Positions 25,687-36,300 of a stretch of 64,000 nucleotides of DNA are shown piece after piece. The notes under the pieces are model-generated. The model saw only the letters and a list, made by a program, of their open reading frames with translations, did no database searches and had not been told where the DNA came from. Origin of the DNA: Desulfosporosinus fructosivorans (GTDB lineage Bacteria; Bacillota; Desulfitobacteriia; Desulfitobacteriales; Desulfitobacteriaceae); assembly GCF_004766045.1 (NCBI RefSeq), contig NZ_SPQQ01000004.1:1-64000 (forward strand), given 5' to 3'. The number at the start of each line of letters is the position of its first letter. Position 1 is the stretch's first letter. The translations under genes and the position numbers were made by a program.

Positions 25687-27171
25687 TTACTTGCTCGTCA
25701 ACCCAGTTCGCTCATTAAACTGTTCAATCAATTTATCGAGTTCTGGACCCATTTGATGCAGTTTACCCCAGTAATTGTCGTAATCGTACCACTGTGCATT
25801 CAACTCATCCATACTGTACTCTTGTTGTTCAATCCAAGTATAGTACTTGAGGTTATGAATGCGTTTTTTACTTTGGTAGGTTAACTCTTCCATACTGTCC
25901 GTTCTAACACCCAAAACATATCTGTTATGGTCAATGGCAGCATCCAACGAACTATATTTACGCCCTTTCTCTGCTTCCATTTCTTGCAATCTCGACTGAT
26001 ACATTTCTGCAGAGTCGGTGAGGACTGTTATGACAATATCATCTTCTGTTAACTCGTAGTATTTGGCGAATTTAATGCAGGATAGGATGTTAGCTGCGCC
26101 GGAAATTCCAACCCATGTAAGTTTGGAGATAACCTCTTCAGAAACCCCTTGCTCTCTTAAATATTCTTGTCCAGCGGGTTCATTACAAAGCCGGAACAGA
26201 CCCAAACTATCGTTGTCATCAATGGCTATCACCATATCTGAATTTTTAACATTATGAACCCAAGGGATATGTTTATCTCCGATCCCTTCAATTCTGTGTT
26301 CCCCAAAACCATTATTCAATAAGGTTGGGCACTGTAAAGCTTCACCAACGGCAATCTTAGCATTGGGGTATTGATCTTTTAAGTAGTCTCCGCTCCCCAA
26401 TGTTCCAGCCGAACCAGACGTTAAGCAGACCCCGGCAAATTTGCCCTTAGCGCCGATTTCAGCTTTGATAATATCATGCATAGCATTACCCGTGACTTCA
26501 TAGTGCCATAAATGATTGCCGAGTTCTCCAAACTGATTAAAGATTACAACATTTTCTCGGGTTCTTTTGAGTTCCCAAGTTTTATCATAGATTTCCTTGA
26601 CGTTACTTTCACTGCCAGGAGTCGCGATAATTTCTCCCGCAACGGTCTTCAGCCATTCGAAACGCTCTCGACTCATATTTTCCGGCAGAATAGCTATGGA
26701 CTTACACCCTAATAAGGCTGAATTATAGGCTCCGCCACGGCAGTAGTTTCCTGTTGAAGGCCAAACTGCCTCATGAAATTTCGGATCAAATTGCCCAGTC
26801 ACCAAACGAGGAACTAAACAAGCAAAGCTTGCTCCAACCTTGTGGGCTCCTGTTGGAAAATACTTTCCTGACATAGCTATGACCCTTGCCTTAACCCCAG
26901 AAATCTCAGAAGGAATTTCAACATAGTTGGGCAATGGATTGAATAAGCCACCTTCTTTGACAGGTTGGTTTTTCCAAGAAATTCTGAACAAGTTAATTGG
27001 GTCAACGTCCCATAACCCAGTCTTCTTCAATTTTTCTTTTACATTCGCCGGTATTTTGCTAGGATCCTTCATTTGAGCCATGGTAGGGATAACTACGTTT
27101 CTCTCTTTAACACTCTGCACCGTTTTTTTAAGTTGCTCTTCATTAATAGTCAAATCGATCAAATTATTCAT
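25687..27171 (-). CDS. PLP-dependent fold-type II enzyme (cysteine synthase/TrpB-like)
   Basis: A 494-residue enzyme of the tryptophan-synthase-beta superfamily. The PLP lysine is in GAHKVGASFA; the substrate loop STGNYCRGGAYNS and the phosphate-binding LTSGSAGTLGSGD follow. It is about 100 residues longer than diaminopropionate ammonia-lyase (YgeX) and does not look like it in detail. Enzymes of this group near SsnA and YgfK may act on amino-acid products of purine ring opening (inference). It is flanked by a terminator and a repeat element, so it is probably its own transcription unit. The exact reaction is unknown. Confidence 0.75.
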   Translation of the reverse strand: MNNLIDLTINEEQLKKTVQSVKERNVVIPTMAQMKDPSKIPANVKEKLKKTGLWDVDPINLFRISWKNQPVKEGGLFNPLPNYVEIPSEISGVKARVIAMSGKYFPTGAHKVGASFACLVPRLVTGQFDPKFHEAVWPSTGNYCRGGAYNSALLGCKSIAILPENMSRERFEWLKTVAGEIIATPGSESNVKEIYDKTWELKRTRENVVIFNQFGELGNHLWHYEVTGNAMHDIIKAEIGAKGKFAGVCLTSGSAGTLGSGDYLKDQYPNAKIAVGEALQCPTLLNNGFGEHRIEGIGDKHIPWVHNVKNSDMVIAIDDNDSLGLFRLCNEPAGQEYLREQGVSEEVISKLTWVGISGAANILSCIKFAKYYELTEDDIVITVLTDSAEMYQSRLQEMEAEKGRKYSSLDAAIDHNRYVLGVRTDSMEELTYQSKKRIHNLKYYTWIEQQEYSMDELNAQWYDYDNYWGKLHQMGPELDKLIEQFNERTGLTSK

Positions 27172-27212
27172 ATATCTGCCTCCTTTAATTCTTAGCTCGT
27201 AGTTCAGAGTTC

Positions 27213-27391
27213 GCGTGCCACGGGGACGTTTTGTTCGCCACCGAGTTCACCTCATCATTTATACCGCATCAAATTTCAAGTGAATTGACCACTGTCTTGT
27301 CTATTCCTTAATATTTGTAACCCTCAAAATTTGTAATGTATTCCGGACTTGACACTTGAGATATGGCAAACAAAACGTCCCTTTGCCACGC
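27213..27391. repeat. MITE-like element with 28-base inverted ends
   Basis: GCGTGCCACGGGGACGTTTT... at 27213-27240 is repeated in inverted form at 27364-27391 with about 4 mismatches, around 120 bases of non-coding DNA. The arms resemble the palindrome at 23972-24032. Looks like a small non-autonomous element inserted between the two PLP enzyme genes. Confidence 0.65.
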
Positions 27392-27412
27392 TCTGCCTTG
27401 TGACCTCCGTCT

Positions 27413-28654
27413 TCAGATCTTGCCTTCCAACTTCACTAACAGTTCTTTCAGCGAAGGCTCTACCTTAATGGGCTCACCGACGGCTTTAATGGCATTCTGG
27501 ACATCTTTTAGGCCATTACCCGTAACGATAGAAACAACTTTTTCGTCCGCTCCAATGATCCCTTTTTCCAGCAAGACCTTCAGCCCAGCCGTTCCAGTCA
27601 CACCAGCCGGTTCTCCGAAAATACCGCTGGTTCTCCCCAGCTCGCGCATCGCATCCAAGATTGCTTCGTCAGATACAGCAACCATTGTGCCTCCCGATTC
27701 GCGAACAGCATTTAAGGCCTTATCTGGATTGCGCGGCACCCCGACTGCAATACTATCGGCGATCGTGTTCTCTTCCTTGGGAGTCCAAGGGCGATCTTCC
27801 AAGAAAGCATCGACGAGTGGGCAACATCCTGTGGACTGAACTCCTGCGATTTTAGGTAAGCGATCAATCCATCCAGCACTGTAAAGATCCATAAACCCTT
27901 TCCAAACCCCGGCTATGGTGCAGCCGTCCCCGACAGAAAGGATCACCCAGTCCGGTACTTCCCAGTTTAATTGCTCGGCGATCTCCAAAGCAACCGTCTT
28001 CTTGCCTTCAACAAGGTAAGGGTTAATGGCGGCATTCCGATTGTACCAACCAAAACGATCAATCGCCTCGGCCGACAGTCTGAAGGTATCTTCATAAGAC
28101 CCCTGAACACTGATCACGGTAGCTCCGAAAATCAGCAATTGGGCGATCTTCCCTTGGGGCGCGCGACTAGGTACAAAGATCACTGATTTAATGCCCATAG
28201 CAGCAGCGCTTCCAGCCAACGACGAGGCTGCATTCCCTGTTGAAGAAGCGGCAACTGTCGGAGCCTTTTCCTCCACTGCTCTAATAACCGCGATGATCGA
28301 GGCTCGATCTTTCAAAGAAGCGGTCGGATTCTGACCGTCATCTTTGATATACAAGTTACTCATTCCTAGACTTTTCCCCAGTCCCTGAGGTTTATAGAGT
28401 GGACTCCAGCCCACTCTTAGATGAGGGCGAGCAGATTCTGGATGAATCGGTAAAAAGGGAAGATAGCGAAATATCGAATTGTCTTTAGAGTTTGTCACTT
28501 GCTCACGAGTCGTCATCCGGTTGATCTCCTGGTAGTCATATATGACATCCATAATGCCACCTTTTGAGCCACAAGACGGGCAAGTATACGTCCCTGCTTC
28601 AGAGGGCACTTCCTTTTTACATTCAATACAGCGTAGTCCTAATACATTCTTCAA
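27413..28654 (-). CDS. Threonine synthase family PLP enzyme
   Basis: A 413-residue ThrC-like protein. An N-terminal zinc ribbon (CIECKK and CPSCGS) precedes the catalytic domain; the PLP lysine is in PTASLKDRAS, and SSTGNAASSLAG and SVGDGCTIAGVW bind substrate phosphate and PLP. Start TTG after GAGGTG. In the purine island it may instead act on a related phospho- or hydroxy-amino acid (inference). It lies 11 bases downstream of the SsnA-like gene in the same unit. Confidence 0.85.
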   Translation of the reverse strand: MKNVLGLRCIECKKEVPSEAGTYTCPSCGSKGGIMDVIYDYQEINRMTTREQVTNSKDNSIFRYLPFLPIHPESARPHLRVGWSPLYKPQGLGKSLGMSNLYIKDDGQNPTASLKDRASIIAVIRAVEEKAPTVAASSTGNAASSLAGSAAAMGIKSVIFVPSRAPQGKIAQLLIFGATVISVQGSYEDTFRLSAEAIDRFGWYNRNAAINPYLVEGKKTVALEIAEQLNWEVPDWVILSVGDGCTIAGVWKGFMDLYSAGWIDRLPKIAGVQSTGCCPLVDAFLEDRPWTPKEENTIADSIAVGVPRNPDKALNAVRESGGTMVAVSDEAILDAMRELGRTSGIFGEPAGVTGTAGLKVLLEKGIIGADEKVVSIVTGNGLKDVQNAIKAVGEPIKVEPSLKELLVKLEGKI

Positions 28655-28665
28655 CTAAAATCACC

Positions 28666-29994
28666 TCAAATTCTATTCCATACACCCTGTGCCAATTCAC
28701 GTGAACGTTCTCCTATGGCTACCTCATCGATGTCTATTAGTTTTCGATTGAGCATGCGTACTCGCCCATTGATAACCGTCGTTTCAACAGACCGTCCAGA
28801 GACCCCAAAGAGAAGATGCCCTGTCCAATTGTTAGCATTCAGGGGAGTGGGTGGTATATAATCCACGACAATGACATCGGCCCAAGCTCCTTCGACTAAT
28901 TCTCCGAATTTCCCACCAAAGAGTTTTGACGCAATCTCAGGGTTATTTCCATAAAGCATTTGAGGAACTTCGCCCCAGGCGACACTTGGATCAGCTGCGG
29001 CATGTTTATGAAGTATATTAGCGACTTTACTACTCTCAAACATATCGCACGTATAGCCATCTGTTCCAAGTCCTACTTGGACCCCTTTTTCCAACATTTT
29101 AAGAACAGGTGTTACTCCAACAGCGTTCCCCATATTTGATTCTGGGTTATGCACCACTTGAGTTTGAGTTTTTTTCAGGATGTCGATTTCATGATCATCG
29201 ATATGCACACAGTGTACTGCAATGGTCTTTGGTCCCAGAATATCAAATTTTTCTAAACGTTCAACTACCCGCATTCCATATTTGTCGAGGCAATCTTCTA
29301 GGTCTTCTTTACCTTCGGCAACATGAACATGAAAACCTGCTCCAAGACTCTTAGCTGCCTCACTACTCGCAGCTAAGGTTTTATCGGATAAAGTTAATGA
29401 AGCGTGGAGCCCGAACATTCCTGCGACCATAGGTTCAGGGTTAGCCTGACACGCTGCGATAAAGTCGACATTTTCTCGAATCCCTTCATTGGCAATCTCT
29501 TCGCCATCTCGGTCCGAGACCTCGTAGCAAAAAGCGGCGCGAACTCCCATTTCCTTGGCTGCTTTGGAGAGAGCAAATAGACTTCCAGTAATAGTCATAG
29601 GACTGGCATGATGGTCAACAATTGTCGTTGTACCAGTTTTAATACATTCAATTAAAGGGGTAAGACCACTATAATAAACGTCTTCAATGGACAATAATTT
29701 ATCTAGTTTCCACCAAAGCCCTTCTAGGATATCTCCAAAGCTTTTTGGCGGTTTACTTTTGGAATCCATTCCCCGAGCGAAGGTGCTGTAAAGATGCATA
29801 TGAGTATTGATCATTCCTGGCATGATCAACTTTCCATGAGCGTCGATAAACTCCGCATCTGGAAACCGAGTTTGCAAATCTTGGGTTGAGCCGACTTCAA
29901 TGATCTTGGTGTCTTGAATTAGAACGCCACCCTTTGGAATGACCTGATTACTTTTACCTAGAGTTAAAACTGTACCATTTCCGATTAATAGCAT
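28666..29994 (-). CDS. ssnA: SsnA-like putative aminohydrolase
   Basis: A 442-residue amidohydrolase with HxH in NTHMHLYST, further ligands in FHVHVAEGKED, AVHCVHIDDHE and GLGTDGYTCDM. The MDSKSKPPKSFGDILEGLWWKLDKLL-type region is typical of SsnA proteins encoded with YgfK and xanthine dehydrogenase in anaerobic purine/urate catabolism (family knowledge). I use the ATG at 29994 with GGGTGAGAG before it; the longer frame to 30045 would run over a palindromic operator-like site. Confidence 0.9.
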   Translation of the reverse strand: MLLIGNGTVLTLGKSNQVIPKGGVLIQDTKIIEVGSTQDLQTRFPDAEFIDAHGKLIMPGMINTHMHLYSTFARGMDSKSKPPKSFGDILEGLWWKLDKLLSIEDVYYSGLTPLIECIKTGTTTIVDHHASPMTITGSLFALSKAAKEMGVRAAFCYEVSDRDGEEIANEGIRENVDFIAACQANPEPMVAGMFGLHASLTLSDKTLAASSEAAKSLGAGFHVHVAEGKEDLEDCLDKYGMRVVERLEKFDILGPKTIAVHCVHIDDHEIDILKKTQTQVVHNPESNMGNAVGVTPVLKMLEKGVQVGLGTDGYTCDMFESSKVANILHKHAAADPSVAWGEVPQMLYGNNPEIASKLFGGKFGELVEGAWADVIVVDYIPPTPLNANNWTGHLLFGVSGRSVETTVINGRVRMLNRKLIDIDEVAIGERSRELAQGVWNRI

Positions 29995-30032
29995 ACTCTC
30001 ACCCTTTCTGACTAATATCTTCGCTAATATAA

Positions 30033-30044
30033 TGAACTCGTTCA
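30033..30044. promoter_or_regulatory. TGAAC-N2-GTTCA palindrome before ssnA
   Basis: TGAAC-TC-GTTCA, continued by AACTAAAG. An 18-base block containing it (GAACTCGTTCAACTAAAG) occurs again, inverted, before the xanthine dehydrogenase gene. Candidate operator of a shared regulator; no regulator identified. Confidence 0.5.
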
Positions 30045-30070
30045 ACTAAAGATGAATTTTTGGGCAATTA

Positions 30071-31285
30071 TTAGAATTGAATTTTACTTGTATTCACGGC
30101 TCCGGAAGGTCGAACTAGGGTGATTGCCTTTTCGAAACACATCGCCCGACAAATACCACACCCAATGCACTTGTTCATTATAACCTGAGGAAACCCTTCT
30201 CTCCAAATAATGGCATTGTTTCCTCCTGTCCGACAAGCGGTTAAACAACTTCTGCACCCATTACATAATTCGGACTGGATTTGAGAAACAACTTGAATGC
30301 CTCTCGGAAGCTGGGAATGTTCTACTAAATACGGGAGTGAGCGGCCAATAACTTCTGTTATGCTTTGGAAACCCTTTTCTTCCATCCAACTCTCTAAGCC
30401 AGCGCGAAGCTCTTGAATAATTCCTATTCCGAAACGCAAGACGGCGGTGCAAATTTGCAAGGTACTCGCTCCTAGGAGCAAGAATTCAGCACCATCCTGC
30501 CAAGTGGTAATCCCACCACTAGACGCAATATCTAGATCTACATTTTGGGCAATCTCTGCCGTACAGCGTAAAGCAATCGGCTTCAAGGCTGGGCCAGAGA
30601 GTCCACCATACGTCGATACCCCTGCTACATTGGGATAGGGAATTAAGGTATCCAGGTTAACACCAGTAATACTTTTTATCGTGTTTATCGCACATACTCC
30701 ATCCGCACCACCACGTTCTACCGCCACAGCAGTAGCAATGATATCGGAATCTTGTGCAGATAATTTAATAACAACGGGAACGTCTCCGGCTGCTTCCTTC
30801 ACCCAACGAGCGATTTGCTCAGTTCCTACGGGGTCTTGAACTTTAGTACACAAACCCCATTCAGCTCCATGGGGACACCAGATACTACATTCAATAATAT
30901 CAGCACCCGCAGCGACAAATCGTTTCGTCAGCGATTGCCAATCTTCCTTTGTGCTGGCCATTATACTAGGAATCACAACTTTATTTGGGAAACGGTTTTT
31001 TAAGGTAACGACCATTTGTTCCATAAACTCAACTGAATGTTCAGAGACGAGATCGATATTTTGCAAGCCTATAAATGCTCCGCTTTGTTCAATCCGCATG
31101 ACTAAGGGGAAAACCCTACTAACAACACTAGAATCTACTGCAACGGTCTTTAGAACTGCTCCAGCCCACCCGGCGTCGAAAGCTTCAATCAAGAGATCGA
31201 GCTGATCTGTGCTGGGAGATGGAGCTAAAACAAAGGGATTCTCAAGTTTTAATCCGCAAAACTCAACGGATAAATCGACAGCCAT
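30071..31285 (-). CDS. PreA-like dihydropyrimidine/dihydroorotate dehydrogenase with Fe-S domain
   Basis: A 404-residue FMN TIM-barrel of the dihydroorotate dehydrogenase superfamily (LKLENPFVLAPSPS, IECSIWCPHG, SSGGITTWQDGAEF) fused to a C-terminal two-[4Fe-4S] ferredoxin (CNGCRSCLTAC and CIGCGICRAMC). This matches the PreA half of bacterial dihydropyrimidine dehydrogenase; a PreT partner could be the oxidoreductase part of YgfK nearby (inference). It probably reduces or oxidises a ring of a purine/pyrimidine breakdown intermediate. In a unit with permease and SsnA. Confidence 0.88.
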   Translation of the reverse strand: MAVDLSVEFCGLKLENPFVLAPSPSTDQLDLLIEAFDAGWAGAVLKTVAVDSSVVSRVFPLVMRIEQSGAFIGLQNIDLVSEHSVEFMEQMVVTLKNRFPNKVVIPSIMASTKEDWQSLTKRFVAAGADIIECSIWCPHGAEWGLCTKVQDPVGTEQIARWVKEAAGDVPVVIKLSAQDSDIIATAVAVERGGADGVCAINTIKSITGVNLDTLIPYPNVAGVSTYGGLSGPALKPIALRCTAEIAQNVDLDIASSGGITTWQDGAEFLLLGASTLQICTAVLRFGIGIIQELRAGLESWMEEKGFQSITEVIGRSLPYLVEHSQLPRGIQVVSQIQSELCNGCRSCLTACRTGGNNAIIWREGFPQVIMNKCIGCGICRAMCFEKAITLVRPSGAVNTSKIQF

Positions 31286-31354
31286 TCCCTAAAACCCCTT
31301 CGCTGTACCAGATTTCCGGTAGGGACAATTCACGAATTGCCAAACCCCTGACCA

Positions 31355-31387
31355 TGTAAGGGCAATTCATCAAAAATTGCCCTTACA
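31355..31387 (-). repeat. Perfect 13-base-arm hairpin before the preA-like gene
   Basis: TGTAAGGGCAATT / AATTGCCCTTACA with a 7-base loop. It has no T run. It could be an RNA-processing or stability element between permease and dehydrogenase genes, or a REP-like unit. Confidence 0.6.
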
Positions 31388-31402
31388 TACATACTAGTCG
31401 TG

Positions 31403-31432
31403 AAAAGGTGGGAAAGGATATTCTCTCCCACC
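31403..31432 (-). terminator. Terminator after the permease gene
   Basis: GGTGGGA / TCCCACC arms followed by TTTT on the minus strand, nine bases after the permease stop codon. Readthrough into the dehydrogenase gene is possible because the stem is short. Confidence 0.7.
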
Positions 31433-31441
31433 TCTAATGTT

Positions 31442-32791
31442 TTAGGCATTCATTCCAGCATTTTCTTTAAGTTCATCAATATCTCCTGCACCTTTACTGC
31501 CATTAAAGAAGGCATTAAGGACAATTGCCGTGATTGAACCTAAAGTAATACCACTATGCATAATGGTTTGGCTCCAAGATGGGAAGTGTTGGAAAAAGGT
31601 TGGAACTACTACGGGAATCAGGCCAATCCCGATACTAATAGCAACAATGAAAATGTTATTAACGTTTTTCTCGAAGTCGACTTTAGCGAGAGTTTTAATA
31701 CCGCTTGCAGCTACAATTCCAAACATAGCGATTCCAGCTCCCCCAAGTACTGGGACAGGTAGGGATGCGATAATTGTAGCCATTTTAGGGAACAAGCCCA
31801 AGACAACCAAGATCAGACCAGAAGTCGCAACGACAAAACGACTCTTAACCCCTGTTAAGCCGACCAATCCGACGTTCTGTGCAAAAGCCGTGTATGGGAA
31901 AGCGTTGAAGATACCGCCGAGCATAGTGGCTAATCCATCCGCTCTTAACCCAGCCGTAAGGTCCTTTTCACCGATCTTTTTGCCGACCATCTCACCAATG
32001 GCCAGAAAATCTCCCGTTGACTCAACCATAACAACCAACATAACAAGAATCATGGCAATGATAGAACCAATGTCAAAGGTTGGAAATCCGAAGAAAAAGG
32101 GCGTATCAATACCAATCCAAGGTGCAGAAGCAACTCCCGAAAAGTCTACAAGTCCAAAGGGTATGGCTACTACAAGGCCGACGATTAAACCGAGCAAAAC
32201 TGCAATGTGGGATATGAAACCTGTAAATAATTTATTAATCAAGAGAATGGCCAAAAGCACAATTGCTGCTACAGCAATAAACGTTAACGAGCCGAAGTTC
32301 TTGTTTCCAACTCCGCCTGCAGCCCAGTTAACACCCACTGGCAGGAGAGATACCCCGATGATCGTGATAATGCTCCCCGTAACAATCGGCGGGAAAAAGC
32401 GGATCAACTTACTAAAATACGGTGCTGCTAAAAAAGTAAATAGACCGGCTACTATCACGGATCCAAAAATCAGCGGCATACCACCACTCTTGGCCATAAT
32501 AACCATAGGCGTAACGGCAGCAAAGGTAACCCCTTGGATAACAGGGATTTTAATTCCGATTTTCCAAATTCCCAAGGTCTGGAGTAGGGTGGCAATACCG
32601 CATGTAAACAAGTCAGCGTTAATCAAAAAAGCGGTTTGTGCTTGTGTTAAACCAGCAGCAGCTGCGATGATCAGAGGGACAGCAACCGCTCCAGCATACA
32701 TTGCCAGCACGTGTTGTAATCCAAACAAAAAGAGTTTCGGAGCAGGCAACATCTCATCAACAGGTGCAACAACATTTTTCGTAGTAGCCAT
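31442..32791 (-). CDS. NCS2 family xanthine/uric acid permease
   Basis: A 449-residue permease with about 14 hydrophobic segments. NCS2 landmarks are LFGLQHVLAMYAGAVAVPL at the start, QGVTFAAVTP, the motif region AIGEMVGKKI and the LGGIFNAFPYTAFAQNVG stretch with substrate-binding residues (family knowledge: PbuX, UacT, PucJ/K). First gene downstream of a sigma-54 promoter, which makes it the uptake step of the purine pathway. AAGGAGG precedes the ATG. Confidence 0.93.
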   Translation of the reverse strand: MATTKNVVAPVDEMLPAPKLFLFGLQHVLAMYAGAVAVPLIIAAAAGLTQAQTAFLINADLFTCGIATLLQTLGIWKIGIKIPVIQGVTFAAVTPMVIMAKSGGMPLIFGSVIVAGLFTFLAAPYFSKLIRFFPPIVTGSIITIIGVSLLPVGVNWAAGGVGNKNFGSLTFIAVAAIVLLAILLINKLFTGFISHIAVLLGLIVGLVVAIPFGLVDFSGVASAPWIGIDTPFFFGFPTFDIGSIIAMILVMLVVMVESTGDFLAIGEMVGKKIGEKDLTAGLRADGLATMLGGIFNAFPYTAFAQNVGLVGLTGVKSRFVVATSGLILVVLGLFPKMATIIASLPVPVLGGAGIAMFGIVAASGIKTLAKVDFEKNVNNIFIVAISIGIGLIPVVVPTFFQHFPSWSQTIMHSGITLGSITAIVLNAFFNGSKGAGDIDELKENAGMNA

Positions 32792-32905
32792 TATTTTCGT
32801 TCCTCCTTATATTTACGTGGAATAATCTAACCCTAGCCCCTTTCCACCTCCTTGCCCTAGAATCCTTAAGAGAAAAATACAATTAGACTGGATAGCCAAA
32901 TATAT

Positions 32906-32922
32906 AGCAAGATTCGTGCCAA
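32906..32922 (-). promoter_or_regulatory. Sigma-54 promoter of the purine permease unit
   Basis: The minus strand reads TTGGCACGAATCTTGCT, which matches the sigma-54 -24/-12 consensus TGGCACG-N4-TTGC exactly. It lies about 115 bases upstream of the permease ATG and just downstream of two TTATCA-N3-TGATAA palindromes. Confidence 0.93.
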
Positions 32923-32984
32923 TCTAATAAAAACCGCTAAGTTCGCCTATAATAAGCTTTTCTACAAAAAAATCACATTTCTCT

Positions 32985-33098
32985 TTATCATAATGATAAA
33001 TATTTTGACAGGAATTTTACAACTTGGAATCCTTCTTACAGAATTTTTTAATATTAACGCATTATAGCCAACTCTTCGCATATTTATCACTTTGATAA
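32985..33098 (-). promoter_or_regulatory. Two activator sites upstream of the sigma-54 promoter
   Basis: TTATCA-TAA-TGATAA at 32985-32999 and TTATCA-CTT-TGATAA at 33084-33098 (the latter extended to ATATTTATCA/TGATAAATAT), with an extra half site GCTTATCA near 33104. The same palindrome precedes the xanthine dehydrogenase promoter. Likely enhancer sites for the sigma-54 activator encoded at 40.6-42.3 kb. The remaining gap to 33317 shows no gene. Confidence 0.82.
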
Positions 33099-33317
33099 AT
33101 ATGCTTATCAATACAATAATACTTGAAAGAAATGTATTCCTCCGGTCTTATTATAGAGAAAAATCCGCAGACAACTAGAAAATAGAACCTTATGTATACC
33201 ATTTATATCTACAATTCTTTGTTAAATAAGTTGGTTAGCCCCAACTTTCAGGCCTTTAAAGCTTGAAGAAAAGAGAGGCCAATGTATTTCTTGACCTCTC
33301 TAACTATGCGCAATTTT

Positions 33318-36300
33318 TTAGATTTTATACAAATAACCGTATTTATCTATGACGGTCCAAACAAAAGCAGCTATAGACTCATCAATCTGCACATCCGTTT
33401 TACCTGATTCGTCAAACTTGACCGTGCTTATTTCCCCAGCCAGGCGAAGCTTTACTACTACCTCAGCCCCATCCTCCACGACGAGGAAGCCTGAGTTATC
33501 ACTATCCTGGAAGTCTTTTTCACTCCAGAATAACGTTAATTTAACCTTGTACGGCTCACTAGAATACGGGCAGAAGGTTGCGCAGTTTCCGCAGACATTA
33601 CACATCCCGTCCACGTGCAGGATCTGGTTCATATTCGTTAAGCCTTTTCCATTAACCGGAATCATCAGGTTAGCGCGGTTTGGACAAACCTCAGCACAGA
33701 TATTACACACTTTGTTACACTCTAAACACCTATCGGATTCTAGTTTGTGATCGGCAACTGGTTTCATTACACCTTTCTTTTCAGCAATTTCTAACAACTG
33801 CTTTTCATTATTAAAAGCAATCTTAGAGATAAACTCTTGTTTAAAAACAAGCTGTTCTTTTTCCAAAATGGCTTTGGCTACGATTGTTCCGTGCTTAGCT
33901 GCTCCAACCACTGTCCAAGGCCCTACCAAAGCATCTCCACCGATGAAGACATTTTCTACATTGGTCTCCAGCGTTTCCTCGTTGACTCGGATGACGCCTT
34001 TCTCCCCAACTTCGATTCCGTTACTCTTTAACAGATCATAATCGATCAATTCCCCAATCGCCGACAAAACGGTATCGATCAACAATTCTTCAAAAGCACC
34101 CTCTACGGCCATTGGTCTCCTTCGCCCAGACCCATCCGCTTGACCTAAGGCCATCTTCTGACATTTCAAGACACCTTTAGTCAAGGAGACGGGAGCAAGA
34201 AGTTCCTTAAAGATTACTCCATCTTCAACCGCATAGATCAATTCTTCATGGTCTGCAGGCATATAGTCTTTCGTTCTACGATAAACGACATAGACATTCT
34301 CGACGCCTTTCACCCTCAGAGCAGCCCGAGCCGCGTCCATAGCTGAATTACCGCCTCCGACTACCGCCACGTTCTTGCCAAGCTTTAAGGCATCTTTGTT
34401 CGAATTGAAGTCTTCTAAGAATGGAATTGCTCCCATCACACGCTCGGTATCTCCTTGGATATCCAAGTCATTGGTCTTCCCTGCGCCAATGGCTAAATAG
34501 ACGTATTGAAATCCTTTAGCTTTGTATTCTGAGACGGAAACCTTCGGATCAACCCCAAATTCGAACTTAACGCCCATTTTTTCGATGAGCTTAATATCCT
34601 TACTAATTGCTTCTCTGGAGATTCTGAAGTCCGGAATCACATATTCGACCGTACCGCCGGCTTTCGCTCGTTTATCAAAAACAGTGACTTCCATACCTCC
34701 TTTGGCCAGGAAATAGGCGGCCGCCAGTCCGGATGGACCCGCTCCAATCACCGCAACTTTGGCAGACGACACAGGCTTCAGTGTCGGGATCTTTTGCATA
34801 TAGGCATCAAAGCCTTTTTCTGCAGCCACTAATTTCTGCCCCCGAATATGGACAGACTCATCATAGTCCAAACGAGTACACTTCGTCATACAGTTATGGG
34901 TACAAATTGTCCCAGTAATGAAGGGGAATGGGTTTTTAGACACTATCACGTCAAACGCTTCCTCATAACGCTCTTCCCCCACTAGGCGCAGATACTCCGG
35001 AACATCCTGTTCAATAGGACACCCAACCGTACAAGGAGCAATAAAGCAATCCAAGATAGGTAGCTTAAGCTCTGTTTTACGATTGATCACGTCTCTTTTT
35101 TCTTTAAGATGATTGGCATCGTCAAACGAACTTTCCGCGAGGGCCTTTAATTTTTCCATATCGAGTTTACTTGACTGTTGGTTAGCCATGAGTGGGTCTA
35201 ATAGATCCGCCATTTGCTTAAAGCGCATATAGGCTCCGGGCTTGAGCAGGGTTGTAGCCACAGTAATTGGCTGGATTCCCGTCTCAAAGATTCGTCCAAT
35301 ATTAAAGGCATCCGCTCCACCAGAATAAGAGATATTGAGATCTCCCTTGAACTCAGCAGCTAACTTGTACGCTAGATTAATCGTTAAGGGGTAAAGTGCT
35401 CGGCCAGACATATACATTTCATCGCCCGGCAATTCAGATTTCGTGATCTTCACGGGCAAGGTGTTGGACATCTTGACTCCAAAGTCTTTTTTATGGTCCG
35501 CTGCAAAAGCTTTGAGGCGTTTCAACATTTCAACGCCATCTTTAAACTGGAGATCATGAGTAAAGGATTCTTCCTTAAGGGAAATGTACTTATAACCCAT
35601 TTTATCGAAGGTGTTTCTCACATACTCATAACCTAAAAGCGTCGGATTCATCTTCACAAACGTATGAAGTTTCTTTTCGCTGAGCAGGTATTTGATGATG
35701 GCTTCAATTTCTGCTGGAGGACAGCCATGCATGGTTGATAAGGTGATAGACGTGCAGATATTAGGAGAAATCTGTTCTATAAAGGCCCGATCAATCTTCT
35801 CGAACTGATCAACATTTTCGAGAAGAGAAGCGAGACACTCCTTAAAAATAGCCGTTTTTGAGGCATCTTTAAGCCCTTCCACAAATTCGTCGACCTTAGG
35901 AGACTGAATTCCCTTTAGGTCATATCCCACACTCATGTTGAACATAAAGCGACGATCACTTTGGTTAAAGAACTCCTTTTGTAACACATGTAACGCAAAC
36001 CACGCTTTGACATACTCGTCAAAGGCACCCATGATCGGAAGCTCTGTCGACCACTCCGTATTATAGCATTCGTCCTCCGCTAGGATACAAGGCTTAGGGA
36101 TCTCTAACTCATCCATGATTTGGACGGATTTCAGCTCAAAAAACCGACTCCCGCTCAGATAAGAAGCGATAATGTTTTGGGCTAGTTGGGTGTGCGGACC
36201 AGCTGCAGGCCCTACTGGCGTCTCCATGGTTTCACCAAAGAGCTTAATTTGCTGGTCGTTAGTTTTCTTAAAGAACTTTACTTCAGATACACCGAAAATA

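Noticed and set aside
31530..32825. A 431-codon plus-strand open frame
   Set aside because: It lies antisense to the NCS2 permease gene and its translation is low-complexity (Pro, Thr, Ile, Lys), as expected for the reverse of a membrane protein gene; no ribosome binding site.
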